Source: Pseudomonadota bacterium
Lineage (GTDB): Bacteria; Pseudomonadota; Alphaproteobacteria; Rhizobiales; Xanthobacteraceae
Length of the DNA stretch: 8,895 nt
Assembly (NCBI GenBank): GCA_023390955.1
Contig: JAEWBW010000632.1
Span: 1 to 8,895 of the forward strand
Direction: 5' to 3'
Shown here: piece after piece, positions 1 to 5,450 of the stretch
Numbering within the stretch: the stretch's first letter is position 1
Layout of the letters: every line of letters begins with the position of its first letter
Position numbers and translations under genes: made by a program
The notes under the pieces: model-generated
Database searches by the model: none
What the model saw: the letters and a program-made list of their open reading frames with translations, nothing else
What the model was told of the DNA's origin: nothing

Positions 1-623
1 CGGTTGACGCGGGTGGAGACCGGGTGCCAGGCGAACTCACCGATCCGCGGGGCAACCATCAGCGACAGCGCGGCTTCGATCTCGTCGTCATGGCAATCGA
101 GCCAGCGATCGAAATCCTTCTCGGCGATCGTCACGGGCACGCGGTCATGCAGCGCCGCGAGGTCCTCGCGCGCGGCCGCCGTCACGATCGCGACCGTATC
201 GAGCTCCTCGCCGTTCGGGCCGACCCAGGTCTCGAACACCGCGGCAAAGCCGAGCGGCGCGCCGTCAGCGCGATGGATGAAGTACGGCTGCTTGCGGCCG
301 TCGATCGCCTTCCACTCGTAATAGCCGTCGGCCGGGACCAAGCCGCGCCGCCTGCGGATCGCCCTCTTGAAGGCGGGCTTTTCCAGCACCGTCTCCGAAC
401 GGGCGTTGATCAGCACCGTAAATCCGCGGGGATCCTTGACCCAGGACGGCAGCAGACCCCAGCGCATCAGCTGGAAATGCCGCGCGCCCTTGTCGATCAA
501 GACCACAGGTATCGGTTGTGTCGGAGCGACGTTGTACCGTGGCGGGAAATTAGGCTGTTCGACATAGCCAAACAGTTGCCGCAAGGCCGCGGGGGCCGAA
601 GTTATGACGAAGCGTCCGCACAT
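1..623 (-). CDS. SOS response-associated peptidase (SRAP / YedK-HMCES family), C-terminus cut off by window edge
   Basis: SRAP proteins bind abasic sites in single-stranded DNA and form a thiazolidine crosslink through the N-terminal cysteine, shielding the lesion at stalled forks. The reading frame starts at the ATG at 623-621 and gives M-C-G-R-F, the family's invariant N-terminus; Cys2 becomes residue 1 after Met removal, which fixes the start. Other hallmarks are visible: MRWGLLPSW (about 53-61), INARSET (72-78, Asn73), PADGYYEWK (97-105, catalytic Glu103) and LHDRVPV (158-164, His159). The frame is open to the left edge, ending ...VSTRVN after 207 residues; family members are roughly 220-260 aa, so only the tail is missing. 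It diverges from the gene at 686. I see no good Shine-Dalgarno sequence. Family assignment is firm; the cellular role is inferred from the family. Confidence 0.95.
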   Translation of the reverse strand, partial: MCGRFVITSAPAALRQLFGYVEQPNFPPRYNVAPTQPIPVVLIDKGARHFQLMRWGLLPSWVKDPRGFTVLINARSETVLEKPAFKRAIRRRRGLVPADGYYEWKAIDGRKQPYFIHRADGAPLGFAAVFETWVGPNGEELDTVAIVTAAAREDLAALHDRVPVTIAEKDFDRWLDCHDDEIEAALSLMVAPRIGEFAWHPVSTRVN

Positions 624-685
624 CCCAATCGCCTATATAGGGTCCGTTCAGGTCCTTTTAACCCCGAACGTTAACACTGGCACCG
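624..685. promoter_or_regulatory. Divergent intergenic region between SRAP gene and the gene at 686
   Basis: This 62-bp gap must hold the promoters of two diverging genes. An AT-rich TATATA lies at 634-639. If it is the minus-strand -10 box, transcription would begin only a few bases before the SRAP ATG at 623, giving a leaderless or nearly leaderless message, in line with the missing Shine-Dalgarno sequence. GTTC (646-649) and GAAC (666-669) form an inverted pair with a 16-base spacer. This is not the GTTC-N7-GTTC LexA box of alphaproteobacteria. The promoter assignment is tentative. Confidence 0.3.
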
Positions 686-1186
686 ATGAGCTCAACGGCC
701 TCCCAACCCGTGCGGACAGGCGTATCGACGGGCCCCGAGGCTGCCGCCTGGGCCGAACGATTGCGCGTGGCCAACATCAACCCGCGGACCGGGCTTGCCA
801 CCGACTATCTGAACCATTTCAATGAAGCGGTGATGCTGCTCGAAATGGTCCCGGACATGCCGGAATGCGCCGAGGATTTCCTGACCTGGACGCCGCTGTC
901 CTATGCAGAGCATTTCACGGCCTCGAATTTCAAGGCGCGGGATCTGGCGATCGAGGCCTATGAGAAGGCGGAGCCGTCCGTCCGCTCCCAGTTCGACAAC
1001 GTCACCGACACCATGACCTCGATCCTGACCGCGGTTGGCGATGCCATGCGCAAGGTCGAGCAGGATACGACGCGTGTCCGCCTCGCCGAGCAGGCAACGG
1101 CGTGGGTCAAGCCGCTGATCGCGACCTGCGGCGGCATCATCAACGGCGGCACCGAGGCCGATATCGACACCATCATGGCGAACTGA
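686..1186 (+). CDS. Conserved hypothetical protein, 166 aa
   Basis: I recognise this only as a soluble protein of unknown function that I believe recurs in Bradyrhizobium and relatives; I cannot assign an activity. It has no signal peptide or membrane segment. After a low-complexity N-terminus (residues 1-20) it is rich in predicted helix: a segment with NPRTGLATDYLNHFNEA (about 32-48), an acidic stretch around VPDMPECAEDF, then long amphipathic helices (about 85-135) and an ITTCGG-like turn (ATCGGIINGG, about 146-155) near the C-terminus. The all-helical look suggests a regulatory or adaptor protein rather than an enzyme, but that is speculation. It starts 63 bases from the divergent SRAP gene and is followed after 19 bases by the NUDIX gene, so the two are probably co-transcribed. 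The ATG at 686 is the first in frame after the intergenic region. Confidence 0.8.
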   Translation: MSSTASQPVRTGVSTGPEAAAWAERLRVANINPRTGLATDYLNHFNEAVMLLEMVPDMPECAEDFLTWTPLSYAEHFTASNFKARDLAIEAYEKAEPSVRSQFDNVTDTMTSILTAVGDAMRKVEQDTTRVRLAEQATAWVKPLIATCGGIINGGTEADIDTIMAN

Positions 1187-1205
1187 GCCGGGATCGGCGA
1201 AGAGA

Positions 1206-1640
1206 ATGGCCACCGTCGTCCAGCCCACCCATCCCCAGCTCGCCGTCAGCGCCGCGATCTTTCGCGAAGGCAAGGTGCTCTTGACCCGGCGGGCCCGCTC
1301 GCCGGCCAAGGGCTTCTATTCGCTGCCGGGTGGCCGGGTCGAATTCGGCGAATCGCTGCACCAGGCGCTGGCGCGTGAGGTCGACGAGGAAACCGGGCTC
1401 ACGATCGACATCGTCGGCCTCGCCGGCTGGCGCGAGGTGCTGCCATCCACAGGCGGCGCCGGCCATTACCTCATCATGTCGTTTGCGGCCCGCTGGGCGG
1501 CCAGGGAGCCGGTGCTGAACGACGAACTCGACGATTACCGCTGGATCGCCCCGGATACGCTGGGCGACCTTGGCGACCTCAAGCTCACCGGCGGCCTCGA
1601 GGAGGTCATCCAGGCCGCCTGGCGGCTGATCGGGGCCTGA
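1206..1640 (+). CDS. NUDIX hydrolase, 144 aa
   Basis: NUDIX enzymes hydrolyse nucleoside diphosphates linked to another moiety (ADP-ribose, oxidised dNTPs, NADH and so on) using Mg2+ or Mn2+. The Nudix box G-x5-E-x7-R-E-U-x-E-E-x-G-U is complete at residues 43-65 (G43, E49, R57-E58, E61-E62, G64), with the usual preceding strand and SLPGGR. The protein is a single domain of normal minimal length. The N-terminal AVSAAIFREGKVLLTRRA is the canonical first strand pair and resembles the ADP-ribose pyrophosphatase/MutT-like group, but the substrate cannot be read from sequence. It follows the unknown gene by 19 bases and precedes the exported TIGR02301-like gene by 67. The Shine-Dalgarno sequence is poor (GAAGAG abuts the ATG). 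Confidence 0.93.
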   Translation: MATVVQPTHPQLAVSAAIFREGKVLLTRRARSPAKGFYSLPGGRVEFGESLHQALAREVDEETGLTIDIVGLAGWREVLPSTGGAGHYLIMSFAARWAAREPVLNDELDDYRWIAPDTLGDLGDLKLTGGLEEVIQAAWRLIGA

Positions 1641-1707
1641 TCCCTGCCGGGAATGGCCTGCCTCTCCGCCTTGCTTCCCCGGTCCTGAAGGGGCATACAG
1701 CCGCCCG

Positions 1708-2085
1708 ATGTCCCAGCGATTTCTGGCCGTTTTGGTCCTGATTCTTGCCTGCGCCGCGACACCCGTCCGGGCCCAGGACGCGGCTGCGCCGTTCGACGGC
1801 GACCTGCAGCGGCTGGCCGAGATCCTCGGCGGACTGCACTATCTCCGCGGCATCTGCGGGGCCAATGAAGGCAACAAATGGCGCAACGAGATGCAGGCGC
1901 TGATCGATGCCGAAACGCCATCCGGCGAGCGCCGCACCCGCATGATCGCCGGCTTCAACCGCGGCTATAACGGCTTCCAGCAGACCTACCGCGCCTGTAC
2001 TCCCGCCGCGACGGTGGCGATCCGCCGTTACATCGAGGAAGGCTCGAAGATCTCGCGGGATCTGACCGCGCGATACGCGAACTGA
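1708..2085 (+). CDS. Exported TIGR02301-family protein, 125 aa
   Basis: A small secreted protein matching, from memory, the alphaproteobacterial family TIGR02301, whose function is unknown. Residues 1-22 form a signal peptide: SQR, a hydrophobic run, then PVRA with likely cleavage before Gln23. The mature part is helical, with the conserved-looking block LGGLHYLRGICG (40-51), NKWRNEM, then RMIAGFNRGYNGFQQTYRAC (78-97). Two cysteines remain after cleavage, Cys50 and Cys97, which could form a periplasmic disulfide. Cys15 lies in the hydrophobic core; its surroundings (I-L-A-C) are a poor lipobox, so a lipoprotein is less likely. A possible ribosome site (AAGGGG, 1687-1692) is rather far from the ATG. 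The gene ends just before the repeat at 2094, which may act as its transcription end. Confidence 0.85.
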   Translation: MSQRFLAVLVLILACAATPVRAQDAAAPFDGDLQRLAEILGGLHYLRGICGANEGNKWRNEMQALIDAETPSGERRTRMIAGFNRGYNGFQQTYRACTPAATVAIRRYIEEGSKISRDLTARYAN

Positions 2086-2093
2086 TTTCTCTT

Positions 2094-2215
2094 GTCATTC
2101 CGGGGCGCGCGTAGCGCGACCTATGATGCGCAATGACGCATCTGAATCCATTCATCCACCGTCACTGAAGCCAGCTGGATTCCGGGCTCGCGACTTCGTC
2201 GCGTCCCGAAACGAC
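2094..2215. repeat. Composite intergenic palindromic repeat A
   Basis: The ends form an imperfect inverted repeat: GTCATTCCGGGGCGCG at 2094 pairs with CGCGTCCCGAAACGAC ending near 2214. Inner arms also pair, GAATCCA (2144-2150) with TGGATTC (2176-2182). Three small hairpins are nested in it: GCGCGC-GTA-GCGCG around 2106-2118, GATGCG/CGCATC with a 6-base loop (2125-2142), and CGCGAC-TTC-GTCGCG (2189-2203). It contains no plausible gene. The architecture resembles short palindromic repeats common between Bradyrhizobium genes and, in outline, repeat B at 5451. It probably folds in RNA and may stabilise or end the upstream transcript. Confidence 0.75.
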
Positions 2216-2252
2216 GCATCGGGAACAACACAGCCGATCTTATTCACACCCA

Positions 2253-2266
2253 TTAACCGTTCTTAA
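2253..2266. promoter_or_regulatory. TTAA-N6-TTAA element upstream of the gene at 2354
   Basis: Between repeat A and the small gene at 2354 lies an AT-rich island. TTAA at 2253-2256 and TTAA at 2263-2266 are separated by six bases, followed by GTTAAT at 2285-2290. The cell-cycle regulator CtrA binds TTAA-N7-TTAA in alphaproteobacteria; the spacing here is one base short, so this is at best a degenerate site. No convincing sigma-70 promoter stands out in the rest of 2216-2353. Confidence 0.2.
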
Positions 2267-2353
2267 AGATGTGGCCTAGGCGGCGTTAATACTCATGCTA
2301 CACCTCTCAGGCAGCGCATCGCCGTGGATCGCGCCCCAGCCACATCGAGTTTC

Positions 2354-2620
2354 ATGAGCCAGTCAGTTTCCTACGCCCCCGCCCGCGCGCCGCTGCCCGA
2401 TCACGAGCAGAAGCAGGCCGCGCTCAGCTACCTGAACGAGGCCTGGGCCGAGGCGCGCCATGACGGCGTCGACGGTGACTGCCTGGCGCAGGCAAGCCTG
2501 TTCGCCGCGCTCGCCGAGCTCGTGGGCACCTATGGCGAGGACGCGGTGGCGAAATTCGTCGAGGGCTTTCCGACCCGCATTCGCAACGGCGAATTCTCGG
2601 TCATGCTCGCGCGGCAGTAA
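2354..2620 (+). CDS. Small conserved hypothetical protein, 88 aa
   Basis: A short soluble acidic protein I cannot assign to a named family. It has no signal peptide or membrane segment. After about 15 unstructured residues it is predicted helical throughout: EQKQAALSYLNEAWAEARHDGVDGDCLAQASLFAALAELV and then GEDAVAKFVEGFPTRIRNGEF. Codon third positions are strongly GC-biased in this frame, which supports real coding. The chosen start is ATG 2354 (MSQSVSYAP). An in-frame GTG at 2324 would add ten residues (MDRAPATSSF). Neither start has a strong Shine-Dalgarno sequence, so the choice is uncertain. It stands alone after a 268-bp intergenic region and ends 16 bases before the terminator at 2637. 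Confidence 0.72.
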   Translation: MSQSVSYAPARAPLPDHEQKQAALSYLNEAWAEARHDGVDGDCLAQASLFAALAELVGTYGEDAVAKFVEGFPTRIRNGEFSVMLARQ

Positions 2621-2636
2621 GCCACCTCTATCTTCC

Positions 2637-2671
2637 AAAAAAAATGGCCCCACCTTCGTAAAGCGGGGCCA
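2637..2671 (-). terminator. Intrinsic terminator, mainly for the minus-strand cupredoxin transcript
   Basis: On the minus strand TGGCCCC (2671-2665) pairs perfectly with GGGGCCA (2651-2645) around a loop that can add CTT/AAG pairing. It is followed by eight Ts (2644-2637), a textbook rho-independent terminator about 130 bases after the cupredoxin stop. On the plus strand the same hairpin is followed only by GTTT, so it may also slow transcription from 2354-2620. The gap between the hairpin and the cupredoxin gene (2672-2801) holds only small inverted pairs, for example CGCGAC-AC-GTCGCG at 2689-2702 and TTCCCG/CGGGAA around 2776-2794; I see no gene there. Confidence 0.85.
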
Positions 2672-2801
2672 GTTTCGGATGAATGACCCGCGACACGTCG
2701 CGAGGTCTGGCGCCTTTATCGCACGGGCGCGCCGTCCCGAAGTACAAGCATTAGTCTCCGAATTGCCGGGATTTATTCCCGATCGCGCCGGGAAACCGAA
2801 C

Positions 2802-3119
2802 TCACGGCGCGATCGTCAGCGTCGCTTTCATGTTGGGATGAAAGCGGCAGTAATAGTCAACCGTGCCCGCCTTCTTCACGACGAACGAGGCTGACTTCTT
2901 CGCCGGTAGGTTGACGTCGAAATCGCCGTTCTTCGCCGTCGCGGTATGGGCGAACACATCCTTGTTGATCCACTCGACGGTATCGCCGACCTTCACGGAT
3001 GCTTCAGCCGGCGATATTTCGAGATTCGTCATCGTGATCTGAATGGTCGCGGCGTGCGCCGGGACAATGATTGCCATCACGATTGCCGCCGCGATCGAGG
3101 ACGTCAGTCCCGGCATCAT
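2802..3119 (-). CDS. Exported cupredoxin (type 1 blue copper protein), 105 aa
   Basis: A small periplasmic copper protein of the plastocyanin/amicyanin-like group, likely to shuttle electrons or bind copper. Residues 1-23 are a signal peptide (hydrophobic core, cleavage after AHA). All four type 1 copper ligands are present: His58 in FAHTAT, Cys91 and His94 in YYCRFHPNM, and Met97 as axial ligand. The rest fits the beta-sandwich: ITMTNLEISP, VKVGDTVEWIN, and the GTVDYYC strand before the ligand loop. The mature protein is about 82 residues, short for the fold but normal for minimal cupredoxins. GGGGAGAG is well placed before the ATG. It follows the DUF4142 gene by 10 bases, so they form one operon, probably driven by the element at 3718-3745. 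The redox partner is unknown. Confidence 0.93.
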   Translation of the reverse strand: MMPGLTSSIAAAIVMAIIVPAHAATIQITMTNLEISPAEASVKVGDTVEWINKDVFAHTATAKNGDFDVNLPAKKSASFVVKKAGTVDYYCRFHPNMKATLTIAP

Positions 3120-3129
3120 CGCCTCTCCC

Positions 3130-3663
3130 CTATTTCAGCTCGGCCGCAACATGCTCGGCGTGCTGCTGATGGCCCTGAAAGATCTTCAAGCCAGTCTGCA
3201 GCAGACTCTTCAGCTCGGCATTGTTCGCCGACGGAATGAGCTGTGTCTCCAGCGCGCCGTTGACCGTCTTGTGGTATGCGACCTCGTTGGCGACATAGGC
3301 CTTGTCGTAGGCAGCGCCGCTGAGCTTGTCGAGCTCGGCCAGCTTGTCGCTCGCCTGCTTCGACAGCGCCTTGCTGGTGTCGTTGTCCTCGGGCGTGACG
3401 TTGAGCTTCTTGACCAGCGCCAGCGCCTGCTTGTTGACGGCCTCATGGTCACGCACCATGTCCTCGGCGAAGGCTTTCACGTCCTTGCCCTTGGCCTTCT
3501 TGATCGCCTGCTTGGCGGCGGCGATGTCGATGACACCGGCAGTGTAGGCGATGTGCGCGATCTGCGGATCGGTCGGCTTGTCGGCAGCTCTGGCGCCTTG
3601 CAGCAGCACAGGGCTGGACAACAGAATGGCGGCGGCGAACGCCGCGCTGCGTCGGACGAACAT
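3130..3663 (-). CDS. Exported DUF4142 protein, 177 aa
   Basis: A periplasmic protein of the DUF4142 family (PF13628 from memory), which has a ferritin-like four-helix shape but no established biochemical role; members often sit near stress and envelope genes. Residues 1-27 are a signal peptide with cleavage after ARA. The mature protein is lysine-rich and helical: DPQIAHIAYTAGVIDIAAAKQA (about 32-53), the family block VKAFAEDMVRDHEAVNKQALAL (about 62-83), a middle helix KLAELDKLSGAAYDKAYVANEVAYHKTV, and a final helix with GHQQHAEHVAAEL. Histidines at the end of helices 2, 3 and 4 (DHE, YHK, HQQHAEH) could bind metal, which would fit the adjacent copper protein; that is inference. The ATG has AGGAG about 8 bases upstream. 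It is first gene of the operon with the cupredoxin. Confidence 0.9.
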   Translation of the reverse strand: MFVRRSAAFAAAILLSSPVLLQGARAADKPTDPQIAHIAYTAGVIDIAAAKQAIKKAKGKDVKAFAEDMVRDHEAVNKQALALVKKLNVTPEDNDTSKALSKQASDKLAELDKLSGAAYDKAYVANEVAYHKTVNGALETQLIPSANNAELKSLLQTGLKIFQGHQQHAEHVAAELK

Positions 3664-3717
3664 GGTTTGACACTCCTGTGGTGCCGGACGATTGCCGGCG
3701 CGTTTGCTTCACAGGCG

Positions 3718-3745
3718 TTGGATGGGAATTTCGTGCAGACGTTCC
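3718..3745 (-). promoter_or_regulatory. Putative ECF sigma promoter of the DUF4142-cupredoxin operon (GGAAC-N16-CATCCAA)
   Basis: On the minus strand GGAAC (3745-3741) is followed after 16 bases by CATCCAA (3724-3718). GGAAC is the usual -35 of many alphaproteobacterial ECF sigma factors, including EcfG, but the second half is not EcfG's CGTT. The same element with identical spacing lies before the sigma gene (4525-4498). Transcription would start near 3711, leaving a leader of about 47 bases with the AGGAG site before the ATG at 3663. That geometry is good for a promoter. The sigma factor that uses it is inferred from the neighbourhood. Confidence 0.65.
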
Positions 3746-3754
3746 CAAAAAACT

Positions 3755-4462
3755 TTACGCGCCGGTGACACCGAGCCGCTTCAGCACGGCCTCGGTCAGG
3801 CGCTCGCAGCGCCAGCCCGCGAACGGGAACGCGTCCATCACCACCGGACCGATCTCCTTCTCGACATTCTCGCGCAGCATCGTGCGGGCGCGGTGCAGCC
3901 GGGTCTTCACCGTCTCGGGCTTGACGCCGAGCAGCTCCGCGGTCTCCTCGATGTTCATGCCCTCCATGACCCGTGCCACGAAAACCATGCGGAAAGCATC
4001 CGGCAACTCATCGATCGCGCGTTCGACGACGCGCTGGATTTCACGTTGGGCCATGGTCCTTTCCGGATCGCCTGCGGGGGAAACGGGAAACTTGATGATC
4101 TGCGCTTCGAGCGTAGCCTCGGGCACCGCGCCGAGCTCGACATGCGGTTTGCGGCTACGCGCCCGGCCGAGCGCTTCGTTGATGGCGATGCGCGACAGCC
4201 AGGTCGATAGCCCTGACTCGCCGCGAAACCCCTCGAGATGGGTGAAGGCGCGGACATAAGTCTCCTGCACCACGTCCTCGGCCTCGGCATCGTTGCGCAG
4301 GATACCGCGCGCAAGCCGGTAGAGCCGGCGATTATTGGCCTGCATGATCTCGCGCAGCGCCGCCTCGTCCCGCGCCCGGGCGCGGTCGATCAGCGCGGCT
4401 TCCAAGGTCCTGGTGTCCGATGTCCTGGTTCCGGCGGACAGGCCGGCTGCGGTTCGTTGCAT
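3755..4462 (-). CDS. ECF-type RNA polymerase sigma factor, about 235 aa
   Basis: A sigma-70 family factor with only regions 2 and 4, hence of ECF type. Numbering from the ATG at 4462: region 2 spans about residues 43-98 (NNRRLYRLARGILRN, then AEAEDVVQETYVRAF and GLSTWLSRIAINEA), and region 4 about 150-197 (IDELPDAFRMVFVARVMEGM, then the helix-turn-helix EETAELLGVKPETVKTRLHRARTML). A tail of about 37 residues follows with FPFAGWRCERL, which I remember from other rhizobial sigma factors of this sort. An ATG at 4498 would add 12 residues (MSGTKPNDRV), but it lies inside the putative -10 box, so I prefer 4462. A still longer frame from 4672 would overlap the sulfurtransferase gene by 133 bases and is unlikely. 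No anti-sigma gene adjoins it. It probably controls itself and the DUF4142-cupredoxin operon downstream. Confidence 0.9.
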   Translation of the reverse strand: MQRTAAGLSAGTRTSDTRTLEAALIDRARARDEAALREIMQANNRRLYRLARGILRNDAEAEDVVQETYVRAFTHLEGFRGESGLSTWLSRIAINEALGRARSRKPHVELGAVPEATLEAQIIKFPVSPAGDPERTMAQREIQRVVERAIDELPDAFRMVFVARVMEGMNIEETAELLGVKPETVKTRLHRARTMLRENVEKEIGPVVMDAFPFAGWRCERLTEAVLKRLGVTGA

Positions 4463-4497
4463 GGCGGTGACCCGGTCGTTTGGCTTCGTTCCGGACA

Positions 4498-4525
4498 TTG
4501 GATGCAGCCGCGGGTAAAAGGTTCC
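4498..4525 (-). promoter_or_regulatory. Putative autoregulatory ECF promoter of the sigma gene (GGAAC-N16-CATCCAA)
   Basis: GGAAC at 4525-4521 and CATCCAA at 4504-4498 repeat, with the same 16-base spacing, the element before DUF4142. It fills the gap between the sulfurtransferase stop (4540) and the sigma gene. The last A of the element is the A of the ATG at 4498, so a transcript starting about 7 bases downstream (near 4491) would lack that ATG and use the one at 4462, with a leader of about 28 bases. Self-activation is common for ECF sigma factors; here it is inferred from the shared motif. Confidence 0.62.
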
Positions 4526-4539
4526 TGACTTTCTTGCCT

Positions 4540-5409
4540 CTAGTCCGTCTCGACCGGCAGCGCGGGATCCCTCGCCCATTCGCCCATCGAGGCGTCGTAG
4601 AGGGTGAGGTTGTCGTAGCCAAGCTGGGTCAGCAGGAAGAGGTCGATCGTGGCGGAGATGCCGCCACCGCAATAGCAGATCACGGCCTTGTCGCGCGTGA
4701 CGCCCTGGGCTGCGAATTTAGCCTCGGCGTCCGCGAGCCCGACCAGCGTCTTGTCCGGATTGACCAGCGTCGCCGCCGACACGTTGACGCTGCCGGGCAC
4801 GCGGCCAGGCCGGCCATAACGACTTGGCTCGAGGCCTTTGTGAAACTGCGGACCGAGCGCATTGACTGTCACGGTGGAGGCGTCGCCGATCCGGGACAGC
4901 ACGGCATTCTTGTCGACGAACAAGCCCGCGCGCGGCGCGGCCTTGAACGTCGCCGCCGGATAGCCTTTTGGCGCGCCCATCTCGACGGGACGCCCCTCTG
5001 CCTTCCATTTGTCAAAACCGCCATCGAGCACGCTCGCCTCGACGCCGAGCGAGCGCAGCATCCACCAGAACCGCGTCGACCACATCATGGTGCCGATGCT
5101 GTAGAGCACGATGGTCTTGCCAGCATCGAGACCGTGGCGGCCGAAGGCGGCCTCCAGCTGGGCAACGCCGGCCATCATGAAGAATTGCTGCGCGGAGGCA
5201 TCGGAGAATTCGCCCTGCAGGTCGAGGAAATCAGCACCGGGGATGTGACCGGCCGCAAAGGTCTTGTCGCCCGGCACTGCGCGATAGGGCACGTCGCTGC
5301 CCGGCGGCACCGGCTCGTTGTAGGTGGTGCAGTCGTAGATGCGGAGGTTGGGATCGCCCAAGATGGCGGCGAGCTGCTCGGTGGTGATGAGGCCGGTTGG
5401 TTGGGACAT
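4540..5409 (-). CDS. sseA: Sulfurtransferase, 3-mercaptopyruvate/rhodanese type, 289 aa
   Basis: A tandem-rhodanese enzyme that moves sulfane sulfur from 3-mercaptopyruvate or thiosulfate to an acceptor through a cysteine persulfide. The N-terminal domain (about 8-140) has the structural motifs GHIPGADFLDL (54-64) and LDGGFDKWKAEGRP (128-141) but no catalytic cysteine. The C-terminal domain (about 160-285) has RPGRVPGSVNV (200-210) and the active loop CGGGISA with Cys247. That loop is closer to the CGSGVT of mercaptopyruvate sulfurtransferases than to the CRKGVT of rhodanese, hence the call. Length is normal. The ATG at 5409 has AAAGGGAG about 10 bases upstream. It is separated from dihydroorotase by the repeat at 5451 and may read through into the sigma gene. 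The symbol is by family; substrate preference is not proven. Confidence 0.9.
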   Translation of the reverse strand: MSQPTGLITTEQLAAILGDPNLRIYDCTTYNEPVPPGSDVPYRAVPGDKTFAAGHIPGADFLDLQGEFSDASAQQFFMMAGVAQLEAAFGRHGLDAGKTIVLYSIGTMMWSTRFWWMLRSLGVEASVLDGGFDKWKAEGRPVEMGAPKGYPAATFKAAPRAGLFVDKNAVLSRIGDASTVTVNALGPQFHKGLEPSRYGRPGRVPGSVNVSAATLVNPDKTLVGLADAEAKFAAQGVTRDKAVICYCGGGISATIDLFLLTQLGYDNLTLYDASMGEWARDPALPVETD

Positions 5410-5450
5410 CGTACTGCACTCCCTTTCGAGAGAAAGTGTAGTCCTCTCCT

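Noticed and set aside
646..669. LexA (SOS) box between SRAP and the gene at 686
   Set aside because: GTTC and GAAC are inverted with a 16-base spacer; the alphaproteobacterial box is a direct GTTC-N7-GTTC.
24..674. 216-codon plus-strand frame at the left end
   Set aside because: It is opposite the SRAP gene, whose MCGRF, NARSET and EWK motifs are certain.
2221..2250. GGGAAC at 2221 as an ECF -35
   Set aside because: The sequence 16-17 bases downstream (TTCACAC) fits neither CATCCAA nor CGTT.
3747..3773. Terminator at the end of the sigma gene
   Set aside because: Six Ts follow the stop on the minus strand, but the only stem (CGGT/ACCG, 3763-3773) is four to five pairs and separated from the T run. 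Too weak to call.
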